64,000 bases of DNA from Candidatus Nitrosopumilus sp. Lineage in GTDB: Archaea; Thermoproteota; Nitrososphaeria; Nitrososphaerales; Nitrosopumilaceae. The stretch is taken from NCBI GenBank assembly GCA_028343855.1, contig JAOLZN010000005.1:18447-82446 (forward strand), written 5' to 3'. The notes beneath the pieces are model-generated. The model saw only the letters and a list, made by a program, of their open reading frames with translations. It did not search any database and was not told where the DNA came from. The translations under genes were made by a program, and so were the position numbers. Shown here one piece after another: positions 40,785-50,049 of this stretch. How positions within the stretch are numbered: position 1 is the stretch's first letter; each line of letters opens with the position of its first letter.

Positions 40785-42158
40785 CTATCTTTTTAATTTT
40801 GGATTAATTATTGAATCTAGAGCATTTCCAATAAATACAAATGCCAAACCTGTGATTGCAATCATTATTCCTGGAGGTATTATCCACCACCAAAGTCCTC
40901 TTGCGGCTGCACCAAATATGTTTGCATCATGCAATATTTGTCCCCATGTTGGAAATGATGGATCTCCTAATCCTAGGAAACTTAATCCAGCTTCTGTGGT
41001 AATTGCGGCTGGAACTGATATGGCAACACTTGCAAATGCATATGGGAGTAATTGTGGTAAAATATGCTTGAAAATCATTTTTGAATCTTTTTGACCCATC
41101 ATGGTGGCTGCTTCCACATACCCTCTAGTTTTGATTTGAAGTGACATACTTCTTGCCACTTTTGCAATTCCTACCCAACCAAAAATCATTAAAAATCCAA
41201 TCATCACAAATATGCTGTTGCTGATTGTTACAGAAAGAATAATTAAAAATGGTAATGCCGGCAATGCGTAAATCACATCATTAAATCTCATTAACGCTTC
41301 ATCTGTTTTTTTACCTTTGAATCCTGAATAAACTCCATAAACCAATCCTGCAACTACTGATGCTATTGAAACGACTAGACCGATGAATAATGCTAGTGGA
41401 GTTCCCCACAATAATCCTATGGCTAAATCCCTTCGTAATTCATCTGTTCCCATTATTCCAAATGCTTTTCCGCCTATGATTAAATTTGATTTTATGATTT
41501 CGCTTTTTTCATTAATTTCGTACAGATTAATTAAAAATACATAATTTCCTTTTAATGGCTCATTACGTTCTGTTTTTGAAAAAATTATGTCTTCTGCAGA
41601 TAAATTGTCTATTTGAAATCTAAATTTTTCATTATTTAATAATAATTCTTTTTTAATTATTGCATCTGTTGAAAATATTTTGTCTTCGTGATTTGTTATG
41701 GCATTGGAATGTGGGAGTGCTGTTGAAATTAATTTTATTTCAATTCCATCTGGTCTAATTACTGACATTTCAAGTAATGGCGAATTGATGTATTCTGCTG
41801 TATATGAATAAATAAAATCATTTGGAAATTGATCATACTCAAAATTAAAACTAAACTGATATGATGATAAATTTATTTCTTGATTTGACTTTTTTTCAAT
41901 ATTTGGATTCATCAAAATTTTGTGTTCTGGAATTTTTTCAAACACCAATAAATTTACCCATACTGGTATTGCTGTTTTTGGATATGTCATCCAACTATTT
42001 GGATTATTCCATTCTTGAAAAGTTTCTACTGGAAAAATTATTATCGTAATTATTGATATTATGATTAACATTCCTAGAATAATGATTCCTGCAATCCCCA
42101 TTTTGCTTCTAAAAAATTCTCTTTTGATATCTTGTGGTGTAATACTACTCATTTTCAT
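40785..42158 (-). CDS. ABC transporter permease, DppC/OppC type, with large outer insert
   Basis: Inner-membrane permease of the peptide/nickel ABC family. The core is recognisable: an N-terminal helix (about 22-43), MGTDELRRDLAIGLLWG at the usual position of GTDxxGRD, and the EAA loop EAATMMGQKDSKMIFKHILP for ATPase docking, with six helices in total. At 457 residues it is about 150 longer than typical DppC because residues about 45-230 form an extra extracytoplasmic domain. It overlaps the DppB-type gene by one base. No ATPase or binding protein gene lies nearby. Confidence 0.9.
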   Translation of the reverse strand: MKMSSITPQDIKREFFRSKMGIAGIIILGMLIIISIITIIIFPVETFQEWNNPNSWMTYPKTAIPVWVNLLVFEKIPEHKILMNPNIEKKSNQEINLSSYQFSFNFEYDQFPNDFIYSYTAEYINSPLLEMSVIRPDGIEIKLISTALPHSNAITNHEDKIFSTDAIIKKELLLNNEKFRFQIDNLSAEDIIFSKTERNEPLKGNYVFLINLYEINEKSEIIKSNLIIGGKAFGIMGTDELRRDLAIGLLWGTPLALFIGLVVSIASVVAGLVYGVYSGFKGKKTDEALMRFNDVIYALPALPFLIILSVTISNSIFVMIGFLMIFGWVGIAKVARSMSLQIKTRGYVEAATMMGQKDSKMIFKHILPQLLPYAFASVAISVPAAITTEAGLSFLGLGDPSFPTWGQILHDANIFGAAARGLWWWIIPPGIMIAITGLAFVFIGNALDSIINPKLKR

Positions 42159-43210
42159 TACTCCGAACTTGTACGAATCCTAGGATCAAAATACCCATAA
42201 AGTAAATCTGAAATGAATATGCTTGCTAGGAAAAATACTGTGAGAATGTATGTTGCACCAATAATCACCGGCAAATCCATTACGGTAATTGCTTCAAAAT
42301 AGAGTCTTCCCATTCCAGGCCAATCAAACACAGCTTCAGTAATTATTGCTCCTCCTAATGAGCCTGATAAACTAAGTGCTAAAATTGTAATTATTGGTGG
42401 CGCTGCATTTTTCAATGCATGTGTATATGTAATTTTATTTTGTTTTATCCCGATTGCTTTTTTTGCTGTAATGAAATCCTCCTGCATAATTCCTACCATA
42501 AAATTTCTCACTAAATATGCCCATGAACCAAATCCTATCATGACAATTGTGATTAGTGGTAATACCATGTGATACAATAAAGCTCCAATGTATTCTGGAC
42601 TTGATGATGGGATATCTGGGGTAGCTCTTGCTGGAAATATTTGATATGTAAAAGCAAATAAAAATATCATCAACATCCCAATCCACCACACTGGAAAACT
42701 GGAACTAATAATTGCAAAACTTGATGTTATACGATCTATCAAAGACCCAATTCTGCTTGCAGAAAAGGCCCCTAGAAAAATCCCTATTATTGAAATTAAT
42801 ATTGTGGCTGTTGTAAATAATAAAATTGTTCTTGGAAGTTTTTCAAAAATAATATCTTTTACATCTGATGATCCTAAATCACTAGTTAGAAAAGTTGCTT
42901 GTCCAAAATCTAATAATATTATTTTGTACATTGTTAACCCAATTCTTTGAGGCGAGTACCATGGTTCATCTAGACCTAAATTTTTTATTCGTTGTTCTGT
43001 TTGACTTTCAATAAATGACTCAAACTCTTGAACTGATGAAAAACTTTCAACCATTGCCGGATTTTCAGTAATTTCAGATCTAACTTGAAACACCACTCCT
43101 TGTTTTAGAATCGTATCCATGTTGGAACCGACGAGCATTATGGTGATTAGTAATGTGATTAGCAGTACGCCAAACATTGTAACTGCACGTTTAGCAATGT
43201 ATTTTTTCAT
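42158..43210 (-). CDS. ABC transporter permease, DppB/OppB type
   Basis: Permease partner of the DppC-type gene, 350 residues. The start at 43210 gives MKKYIAKRAVTMFGVLLITLL, the standard first helix; a longer frame to 43291 adds a doubtful 27 residues. Core blocks GLDEPWYSPQR, LPRTILLFTTATI and the EAA loop (FITAKKAIGIKQNKITYTHALKNA) are present, as is LGGAIITEAVFDWPGMGRL near the end. An outer loop of about 70 residues separates helices 1 and 2. Substrate (peptide, nickel or other) cannot be told. Confidence 0.92.
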   Translation of the reverse strand: MKKYIAKRAVTMFGVLLITLLITIMLVGSNMDTILKQGVVFQVRSEITENPAMVESFSSVQEFESFIESQTEQRIKNLGLDEPWYSPQRIGLTMYKIILLDFGQATFLTSDLGSSDVKDIIFEKLPRTILLFTTATILISIIGIFLGAFSASRIGSLIDRITSSFAIISSSFPVWWIGMLMIFLFAFTYQIFPARATPDIPSSSPEYIGALLYHMVLPLITIVMIGFGSWAYLVRNFMVGIMQEDFITAKKAIGIKQNKITYTHALKNAAPPIITILALSLSGSLGGAIITEAVFDWPGMGRLYFEAITVMDLPVIIGATYILTVFFLASIFISDLLYGYFDPRIRTSSE

Positions 43211-43268
43211 ACTCAATACTCTTTTTTGATAGAAATCGTTTATAATATTATTAGATTTTGAGCATGAT

Positions 43269-43517
43269 ATGAGCAGTCCTGCTACTATCAAAAAAGCAAA
43301 AAAACTCGTTGATGATGGTTGTATATCTAAAATTGAATCTGATTTATTTCAAATTAGATCTTCTTCAGACCCCAACAAATCATATTTTGTAACATCTGAT
43401 ACTTGTGAATGTTTTGGATTCAAAAATTATTACAAATTCCATCATGGTAATGGACAAAAAGCTAATTGTTCACATTTAGAGGCAATTAGAATTTTTAAAA
43501 AAGAGAATTCTGATTAA
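43269..43517 (+). CDS. SWIM zinc-finger protein
   Basis: An 82-residue protein with a SWIM-type motif: CECFGFKNYYKFHHGNGQKANCSH follows the pattern CxC...CxH, preceded by SYFVTSDT strands. SWIM fingers bind DNA or protein and occur in recombination partners in other organisms. The 3' end overlaps the convergent ArsC-like gene by 4 bp. Confidence 0.82.
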   Translation: MSSPATIKKAKKLVDDGCISKIESDLFQIRSSSDPNKSYFVTSDTCECFGFKNYYKFHHGNGQKANCSHLEAIRIFKKENSD

Positions 43518-43852
43518 TTTTTAATTTCTTTAGGATCTACTTTTCCAACTAATGCTTTATCTTTCAAAATTATGATTGGACGTAAAATTAATCCAGGATG
43601 TTTTACCATTAATTTAATTATTTCTGAATCTGTTTTTTTATTTTGATCTAATTTCATCTCTTTGTATGTCTTGTCTCTTTTCCTAAGTAATTCTATTGGT
43701 TTTTTCCCTGTCATTTTTATTATTTTTTTTAATTCTACTTCTGTAAATGGATCCTTAAAAAAATCCCTTGTATCCACATCCATCTTCATTCTCTCGAATT
43801 CATTAATTGTTTTTTTGCATGTTATACAGGATGATTTATGATAAATTTTCAA
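43514..43852 (-). CDS. ArsC/Spx-family thioredoxin-fold protein
   Basis: A 112-residue protein with the N-terminal motif SSCITCKKTINEF (C-x2-C), the TRDFFKDPF segment and a C-terminal RPIIILKDKALVG, typical of the arsenate reductase/Spx/YffB family. The second Cys and lack of ars neighbours leave arsenate reduction unproven; it could be a general thiol reductase. Convergent with the SWIM gene. Confidence 0.86.
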   Translation of the reverse strand: MKIYHKSSCITCKKTINEFERMKMDVDTRDFFKDPFTEVELKKIIKMTGKKPIELLRKRDKTYKEMKLDQNKKTDSEIIKLMVKHPGLILRPIIILKDKALVGKVDPKEIKN

Positions 43853-43931
43853 TTACATTTATTTTTAAAATATGCCTTTAAAACCTTTAATTAAAGAAAT
43901 ACTCAAATTCATCTATTGGATATGAATAACT

Positions 43932-44066
43932 ATGATTTGTGCTGCATGTGAAGCTAGAAAACATTTTGAATGCATTGATTGCATGAGTAATCATCAAACT
44001 CATTTATGTACTTGTGATTGTCATGATGAGAATACTAAACCTCATGAAGTAGGAAAATCCCATTAA
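43932..44066 (+). CDS. 44-residue Cys/His-rich micro-protein
   Basis: Reads from ATG 43932 to TAA 44064-44066. It starts MICAACEARKHFECIDCM and holds eight Cys and six His in 44 residues, with CxxC, CxxC and CTCDCH groups, enough for two zinc sites. The high Cys/His density is very unlikely by chance in AT-rich DNA. Its stop overlaps the end of the opposing PAC2 gene by 4 bp. Confidence 0.75.
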   Translation: MICAACEARKHFECIDCMSNHQTHLCTCDCHDENTKPHEVGKSH

Positions 44067-44752
44067 TTTCTAAATTTTTGATCTACTTCTTGTGCTAACA
44101 TTTCTAATTCTTCAGTATTACCAAATTTTCTATAAGTTAATTTTTCAATTGTTTTGATAATACTGATTGCAGCTCGATATTGCGGTATTTCTGGTTTATT
44201 TAATTCTCCATACATGCCTATTCCTTGAATTTCATACTTTTTTGCAAATCCTAGTATCAGTCCATTAAATCCTGTAATCAATGATTTTTGAGGGGTCATT
44301 TCCAATTCTAATTTCTCCATTTGTTTTCTTAATCCTTTTGAAGTTGTAGTTACATATGTTCTGGGCTTATTTTTTAAAACTCTGTTGGTGTGAAACCCTC
44401 CTAATGTGTAAATAAATTTTGCAGAATATTTTTGTGCGGTTTCAATTACATCTTGACATAATATATTTAATTCATTATTATTTTGTGGTTGACCGTTCCC
44501 TCCTCCAAAAATTATTAGATCGTCTGTGTATTTGTATTCCCAACTTTCATTTGGTAGATCTATATCTCCTCCATTATCTACTACGTAAGTTGGAAATGAA
44601 ACTTTAGCTGTTCTAAATGATTTTGTTTTTAATGTTTTATTTATGAAATTAATTACTATGCTTCCCACATTTCCCATGTCTTGCATTGCTGCAATTATGA
44701 GTGGTTTTGTAATGTTTGGCTCTTCATTTTGAATAAATTCCATATTTTCCAT
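44063..44752 (-). CDS. PAC2-family protein (proteasome assembly chaperone-like)
   Basis: A 229-residue PAC2 domain protein. PLIIAAMQDMGNVGSIVINFI near residue 20, then FPTYVVDNGG, DLIIFGGGNGQPQ, FIYTLGGFHTNR and GMYGELNKPEIPQYRAA are characteristic. Archaeal PAC2 proteins have been proposed as proteasome assembly or ATP-independent activator factors. No proteasome genes adjoin it. Confidence 0.88.
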   Translation of the reverse strand: MENMEFIQNEEPNITKPLIIAAMQDMGNVGSIVINFINKTLKTKSFRTAKVSFPTYVVDNGGDIDLPNESWEYKYTDDLIIFGGGNGQPQNNNELNILCQDVIETAQKYSAKFIYTLGGFHTNRVLKNKPRTYVTTTSKGLRKQMEKLELEMTPQKSLITGFNGLILGFAKKYEIQGIGMYGELNKPEIPQYRAAISIIKTIEKLTYRKFGNTEELEMLAQEVDQKFRN

Positions 44753-44978
44753 TTTTTTATTTAATTTTAAACCTATGTTACAATATTTTATGAAAATTGA
44801 TTTTGATGTTTTTTATTTAATAAGATTGCTGATAATTTGAGCCTAATTGCAATTTTATTTTGTACCAGCTCTGACATTATATGTTATATTTTAACTCTTC
44901 TTGATTTTATTTTTTTAGAATTAAGATATTTCACAACCTGAAGATTCATAAGACAAAAAAAATTCCTAGCTACAAATT

Positions 44979-46703
44979 ATGGCAACATCACTAGAAAATT
45001 ATGGTACATTGGAATACGTTCAGGATAAATATTCTAAACTCTGGTGTTGGAAAATTACAGGTGATTTGGCTATTGATAAGATATCTAGTTTAACCTCAAA
45101 AGCCTGGTATGGTGAGAATGAACATGAAGTAATAATTGAAGATTCTACAGAAAGTATCAAACAACTAAAACTTCTGATGGATCGCTATCCTTTAGAAATT
45201 CTATCTAAAACTGTGTGGCAAAGAAAAATTGTAAAAACTTATGCTCCAAAACCTACGTTGCCACCTATTAAACACAAGCTAAAAAGAGCAAAAACTGGCG
45301 AACAGTTTAGAGGCAAACTTATGAATTTTCAAAAAGAAGGTTTGGATTTCCTGTTGAAATCTTCTGGGAATGCATTACTTGCAGATGAAATGGGTCTTGG
45401 AAAAACTGTCCAAACTTTATCATACGTCTCCACAGAAAAACAAACTTTTCCTGTTCTTATTGTTGCTCCTTTGGTCACTCTAAATAATTGGGAACGTGAG
45501 ATTGAAAAATTTCTTAAGAAAAAAAGTCGAAATGGTAGAATTCTTGAATCTGAATCTCCTAGTGTCACTTTGATTAGAACTGGTAAATCCAAAGAATTAC
45601 CTAAAACTGATATTTACATAATTAATTATGAATTACTTCTAAAACGTTCTGATGATTTAGAAAAAGTTGGAATTCATACTATTGTATGTGATGAGGTTCA
45701 TAATTTAAGATCAAAAACTACTCAAAAATATAAGGCTGTAAAAAAACTTGCAGCTTTACCTACAGTTAATTATAGGATAGGGTTATCTGGAACTCCAATC
45801 TATAATCGTGGCTCTGAAATTTGGCCTATCATTGATATTTTAAAACCTGGTCTTCTTGGTAGCTTCAAAGAATTTTGTGAATATTTCTGTTATGTCAATG
45901 ATAAGGGGAAAGCAATTGTTTTAGAAAATAAACGTGCATCTCTTCGAAATGAATTACAGAAACATGTTATGCTTCGTAGGAAAAAAGCTGACGTATTGAA
46001 AGAATTGAAAGATAAAGTACGATACAAAGAAGTGATTGCATCTGATACTGAATTTTATTTGGAAGAACTAGATAAAATTTGGAAAAAATTGGAAGCTGAA
46101 CAAAAAGAAGCACAAACAGAATTCTCTAAATCTGCATCATATCATAGAGCTATTCAAAGTGAACGACAAATTGCTGGTGTTGCTAAACTACCACACGTGA
46201 TTAATTTTGTTAAAAATATTATGGAAATTGAAGAGAGTGTTGTCGTATTTTGCCATCATAAGGTAATTCATAAATTACTACATGAAAGTTTACAAGAATT
46301 TTCCCCTGTTTCAATTATTGGTGGACAATCTGATTCAACAAGACAGGATCAAATTGATAAGTTCCAAAAAGGAGAATCAAAATTAATGATAGCTGGAATT
46401 AGAGCTGGAAATGTTGGTATTAACCTAACACGAGCTAAATATGTTATTTTTGCAGAACTTGATTGGAGTCCTGCAATTCACAGACAAGCTGAGGATAGAC
46501 TTCATAGAATAGGGCAAAAAAATACTGTATTTGCATATTATTTGATTGGTAATGGAACTTTAGATGATCATGTTGCTAGTATTTTGGTTGACAAAAGTTA
46601 TGAAATTGATGCAATAATGGATGAAACTGTAGATACATATGAAAACAAGGATAAAGCTGCTCTGATTTTAGCTCAAATTCAGGAAAAAATCCATTCCAAA
46701 TAA
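44979..46703 (+). CDS. SNF2-family DNA-dependent ATPase
   Basis: A 574-residue SF2 translocase. Walker A is DEMGLGKT (136-143), motif II is DEVH, motif III LSGTPIYN, and the C-terminal lobe has QAEDRLHRIGQ (motif VI) and AGIRAGNVGINL. N-terminal about 100 residues (LWCWKITGDLAIDKI) resemble the HARP-like accessory region of SMARCAL1/annealing-helicase relatives, so fork reversal or strand annealing is possible. The insert typical of eukaryotic SNF2 proteins is short. Stand-alone gene. Confidence 0.93.
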   Translation: MATSLENYGTLEYVQDKYSKLWCWKITGDLAIDKISSLTSKAWYGENEHEVIIEDSTESIKQLKLLMDRYPLEILSKTVWQRKIVKTYAPKPTLPPIKHKLKRAKTGEQFRGKLMNFQKEGLDFLLKSSGNALLADEMGLGKTVQTLSYVSTEKQTFPVLIVAPLVTLNNWEREIEKFLKKKSRNGRILESESPSVTLIRTGKSKELPKTDIYIINYELLLKRSDDLEKVGIHTIVCDEVHNLRSKTTQKYKAVKKLAALPTVNYRIGLSGTPIYNRGSEIWPIIDILKPGLLGSFKEFCEYFCYVNDKGKAIVLENKRASLRNELQKHVMLRRKKADVLKELKDKVRYKEVIASDTEFYLEELDKIWKKLEAEQKEAQTEFSKSASYHRAIQSERQIAGVAKLPHVINFVKNIMEIEESVVVFCHHKVIHKLLHESLQEFSPVSIIGGQSDSTRQDQIDKFQKGESKLMIAGIRAGNVGINLTRAKYVIFAELDWSPAIHRQAEDRLHRIGQKNTVFAYYLIGNGTLDDHVASILVDKSYEIDAIMDETVDTYENKDKAALILAQIQEKIHSK

Positions 46704-46827
46704 ATTCATTAAATTCATTTTTGATTTTTATCGATCTTTTTGATCTCATGTTATTGAAATAATGTTGATGAATAGTTAGTATTAGTTAAAGATAATCTAA
46801 AAATAGACTACAGATGATTCTCTATTT

Positions 46828-46926
46828 ATGAAAACAATGTGTAAATGTGGTTGTGACAGTCCATTAACTGATTATGAATACCGAAAATGGAGTGGATACA
46901 AACGTGGTCATGAACCTCTACCATAA
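46828..46926 (+). CDS. 32-residue CKCGC micro-protein
   Basis: Reads from ATG 46828 to TAA 46924-46926: MKTMCKCGCDSPLTDYEYRK, then WSGYKRGHEPLP. The CxCGC...GH pattern recalls the short zinc knuckle seen at the N-terminus of some phage and HNH proteins. It may be a stand-alone knuckle or a remnant. Confidence 0.5.
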   Translation: MKTMCKCGCDSPLTDYEYRKWSGYKRGHEPLP

Positions 46927-46952
46927 TTGGTGTAACTTATTTTTAATAAATT

Positions 46953-47423
46953 CTAATTTCTAAAATTGTTATTGGAGAATGTTTTTAGAAAATTCATTAA
47001 TTCTTGTTTTTGTTCTTCTACCGGTGTATTTTCCCAAATTTTTAGCTGATTAAATTTTGCCAATTCATAGAAAATGTCTTTATCTTCATCACTGAATTCA
47101 TCGTGTCCTTTCTTGTTGATTTTGCCTCGTCTTCTTAATACTCCTTGTCTGCCCTTACACTCTTCTTGATATTCAATAATAATTTTATTTTTAAAATCAA
47201 TTAAATCTGGTACAAATTGTCTAAATCCCTTTTTTCTGTATTCTGCTGCCTGTTCTTCTGTTAGTTGTGGGGTTTTTTTCCATGTACCAAATTCGTCTAT
47301 TATTATTCTAGTTTTACCTTCTTTTGTATCTGTATCTATGATGAAGTTGTAATGATTTTTTTTATCCATTTGTTTGATATGTTGGTTTATTTCAAATAAT
47401 TTTTGCAAATCTTGAATTCCCAT
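46953..47423 (-). CDS. uncharacterised protein, possible PD-(D/E)xK nuclease fold
   Basis: A 156-residue protein from the ATG at 47423 (MGIQDLQKLF); a longer frame to 47456 adds 11 residues. The strand-turn-strand PDLIDFKNKIIIEYQEE, with PD and a downstream E-x-Q, resembles the catalytic hairpin of PD-(D/E)xK nucleases, and basic residues follow (GRQGVLRRRGK). Not recognised as any named restriction or repair enzyme. No methylase nearby. Confidence 0.65.
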   Translation of the reverse strand: MGIQDLQKLFEINQHIKQMDKKNHYNFIIDTDTKEGKTRIIIDEFGTWKKTPQLTEEQAAEYRKKGFRQFVPDLIDFKNKIIIEYQEECKGRQGVLRRRGKINKKGHDEFSDEDKDIFYELAKFNQLKIWENTPVEEQKQELMNFLKTFSNNNFRN

Positions 47424-47538
47424 ATTTTTTTTATAAAATTTTACTATATGACCCAAAGGTTATTTTATAATACTAAGATCGATCATTTCATCTTTTTTTA
47501 GAATCAATTAAATTGCTATTTTATTTAGGAATTCTATA

Positions 47539-48144
47539 ATGGATACATTTGAAGCAATTTCTACTAGACGTGCAATAAAAAAATTTGATAATACATACAA
47601 AATGACCTCTGAACAAGTTGAATCTTTGATGAAACTAGCTATTCTTTCGCCTACTAGTTACAATCAACAAAATTGGAGATTTGTTACTATAACTGATGAG
47701 CAGATAAAAAATAAAATTAGTATTGCAGCTAGAAATCAGGCACAGCCTGCTGATGGTTCATTAGTTATTTTGTTATGTGGAAATCTCAGTGCTTGGAAAG
47801 ATGAGCCTTTAAGATACTGGAAGAATTCGACTGATGAAAAGCAACAACATGTAAAAAATGCACTTGAAAAGAAATATTCTGATAGTCCTGAAAATAGACG
47901 TGATGAGGCAATGCGCTCTTGTGGATTTGCAGCTCAAACAATAATGCTTGCAGCTAGACAAATGGGTTTAGATTCATGCCCTATGGTTGGCTTTGAGTAT
48001 GATGAAATAGCAAAAATTATTCAACTTCCAGATGATCATCTTATTGTTTTAATGGTTGTAGTTGGAAAATCTTCTGAGCCTGCTGCAACTCGTGGTGGTC
48101 AACTACCTCTAAATGAAGTTGTTTTTGAAAATCATTTCAACTAA
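47539..48144 (+). CDS. nitroreductase-family flavoprotein
   Basis: FMN-dependent oxidoreductase of 201 residues. TRRAIKKFDNTYK begins the core; LSPTSYNQQNWRFV and MRSCGFAAQTIMLAARQMGLDSCPMVGFE are standard FMN-contact regions, and VVVGKSSEPA ends the fold. A second member of the family lies at 35110-35760 but is divergent, so the two likely act on different substrates. Typical electron donors are NADH or NADPH. Confidence 0.93.
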   Translation: MDTFEAISTRRAIKKFDNTYKMTSEQVESLMKLAILSPTSYNQQNWRFVTITDEQIKNKISIAARNQAQPADGSLVILLCGNLSAWKDEPLRYWKNSTDEKQQHVKNALEKKYSDSPENRRDEAMRSCGFAAQTIMLAARQMGLDSCPMVGFEYDEIAKIIQLPDDHLIVLMVVVGKSSEPAATRGGQLPLNEVVFENHFN

Positions 48145-48166
48145 CTTTTAAATTAATTTTCAAAAA

Positions 48167-48781
48167 TTATATTTTCAATTGATTTCTTAAATCATTTATT
48201 TTGTTTTTAATATCTTCTTTTTCAATATTGGATATTTGTAATTTCTCTATTTGTTTATCCAATTCATTGATTGTCTCTAGAATTTCTATATTGTATTTTG
48301 AATCTTCAAACTTGACATTTTCAAATCCCTCAGTTTCTGTTTTATCAATTTGATCAATACCTTCTGGTAGAATTTCATAAATTTTTATCACTTTACCTTC
48401 TTTTCTTTGAGGTGACATTAGGATTAATTGATTTTTTCTTAATTTTTCAATCTCAGCAATACTTTTGTCTTCAGATTCTTCTATGATGTCAAATATTTCT
48501 TTTAAATTACATGATTTGATTTGTAATAATCGTAATATTCTTGCCCATATTGGAATTTTATCACTCCATAGAATTTCTTGAGCTAGTGGTGTTATTGAAA
48601 ATGATCCGTCACTATTTAATGAAATGAATTTTCTATCTTTTAACGATGCTAGAGTATCTAGTATTTTTCCAACTCCATGTTTTTTCAATTCTGAATTTTC
48701 TAAATTATTTTCATTAAATGTCCCATTTTCCTTAATTGCAAGATTTAACATTGCTAAATCTATTGTTCCTAATTTTCTCAC
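48167..48781 (-). CDS. winged-helix protein with coiled-coil tail
   Basis: A 204-residue protein. Residues 1-75 give helices and a wing (KILDTLASLKDRKFISLNSDGSFSITPLAQEIL), a second winged-helix-like segment spans about 75-135 (LRLLQIKSCNLKEIFDII...), and the last 45 residues are a coiled coil. Two wHTH units in series suggest a DNA-binding regulator. It is divergent from sod with a 48-bp gap and could regulate it; that is inference from position. Confidence 0.75.
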   Translation of the reverse strand: MRKLGTIDLAMLNLAIKENGTFNENNLENSELKKHGVGKILDTLASLKDRKFISLNSDGSFSITPLAQEILWSDKIPIWARILRLLQIKSCNLKEIFDIIEESEDKSIAEIEKLRKNQLILMSPQRKEGKVIKIYEILPEGIDQIDKTETEGFENVKFEDSKYNIEILETINELDKQIEKLQISNIEKEDIKNKINDLRNQLKI

Positions 48782-48829
48782 AATCTATTTTAACTTGAAG
48801 AATATATGTGGATTATCCTTTGATTATTC

Positions 48830-49450
48830 ATGGTATTGTACCAACTTCCAAAATTATCTTATGATTATGATGAATTGGAACCATTTATCGATAAGGAAAC
48901 TATGAAAATTCACCATTTGAAACATCATCAGGCATATGTTGATGGCTTAAACCAATCTCTTGCTGAAATTGGTGCTACATCTCATCCTAAATACATTTCA
49001 GCGATTTTGTCTGAATTATCTACAATTCCAGAATCTAACAGATCATCCATTAATTTTTTTGGTGGAGGTTTTGAAAACCATAGATTATTTTGGGATACGA
49101 TGACTCCTGATGGTGATAAAATTCCTGGTGGGAAATTAGAAGATCAAATTGACGTCTATTTTGATGATTTTAAAAATTTTAAAAAGATTTTTTCAGAAAC
49201 AGCAATTTCTATTCAAGGTAGTGGATGGTGTTGGTTAGTTTTTAATGAAACATATCATAAAATTGAAATTATTACTACCGATAATCAAACTAGTCCTTGG
49301 ACCTTACAAAAAACTCCTTTTCTTGGAATTGATATGTGGGAGCATGCATACTATCTAAAATATCAAAATAAGCGACCTGATTATGTTGAATCTTGGTGGA
49401 ATGTGATTAACTGGGATTATGTGACAAATAGATTTGAAGAAATTTTCTAA
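48830..49450 (+). CDS. sod: superoxide dismutase (Fe/Mn family)
   Basis: Converts superoxide to oxygen and hydrogen peroxide. The 206 residues include the metal ligands in HHLKHHQAYVDGLN, FGGGFENHRLFW and DMWEHAYYLKYQNKR, all intact. A TATA-like AATATATG lies 29 nt before the ATG, predicting a leaderless mRNA. Important in an obligate aerobe such as an ammonia oxidiser. Confidence 0.98.
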   Translation: MVLYQLPKLSYDYDELEPFIDKETMKIHHLKHHQAYVDGLNQSLAEIGATSHPKYISAILSELSTIPESNRSSINFFGGGFENHRLFWDTMTPDGDKIPGGKLEDQIDVYFDDFKNFKKIFSETAISIQGSGWCWLVFNETYHKIEIITTDNQTSPWTLQKTPFLGIDMWEHAYYLKYQNKRPDYVESWWNVINWDYVTNRFEEIF

Positions 49451-49492
49451 TTTGAAAAAACATTCATTAAGATTGTAAAGTAGAACTTTCTT

Positions 49493-49735
49493 ATGGATAT
49501 GATGCTTGAGGAAGAATTAATTGATTTAATGACGTTTTGTTTACAAAATCCGGGTTCGTCAGAAATTTCTGAAAAACATTCCCGAATCAAAGAGATTGGA
49601 CAAGAAATTTTTGATGATGGTGGAAAAGATGCAATTGAAAATTTTTCATTTGTTTTGAAAAATAGAATAACTCAAGAAATTGAAAAAGATCCATCGCCAT
49701 TGCTTACGCTATGGCAAGGCCTAACTAGTAACTAG
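49493..49735 (+). CDS. uncharacterised 80-residue helical protein
   Basis: Starts MDMMLEEELIDLMTFCLQNP. An acidic protein that appears all-helical, with a Trp near the end (LLTLWQGLTSN). Not recognised. It lies 42 bp after sod on the same strand and may be co-transcribed. Confidence 0.7.
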   Translation: MDMMLEEELIDLMTFCLQNPGSSEISEKHSRIKEIGQEIFDDGGKDAIENFSFVLKNRITQEIEKDPSPLLTLWQGLTSN

Positions 49736-49760
49736 AAAACTAGGATTTCTTGTGAAATCC

Positions 49761-49904
49761 TTATCCTCTACCTATTCTAAAAATGGCTGTACTACATGTT
49801 GGGCATGTGCCTTTTATTGCAGGTTTACCATTTTTCATGGTGTATGGTGCTGGACTGCCGATTTCTCGTTTGTCACGACACTTCACACAATATCCTATTG
49901 TCAT
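49761..49904 (-). CDS. 47-residue zinc-ribbon protein (DUF5679-like)
   Basis: Reads from ATG 49904 to TAA 49761-49763. The peptide begins MTIGYCVKCRDKREI and ends GTCPTCSTAIFRIGRG, with MKNGKPAIKG between. The two CxxC pairs and the 'xYCVKC...GxCPxC' order match the short DUF5679 zinc ribbons I recall from archaea and bacteria. Monocistronic. Confidence 0.85.
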   Translation of the reverse strand: MTIGYCVKCRDKREIGSPAPYTMKNGKPAIKGTCPTCSTAIFRIGRG

Positions 49905-50049
49905 AATTCCCTTAGGCTCGTTGTTATATTAGCGAGATCTTGTCGAACTTTTTTTACTAATAGGCAAATATCTGATCTTATTTTTTATGTTCTGGAACTA
50001 TTTTTTTCGTATCGGATTCTAGATTTGTTTAAATTATTTTGAAATATTT

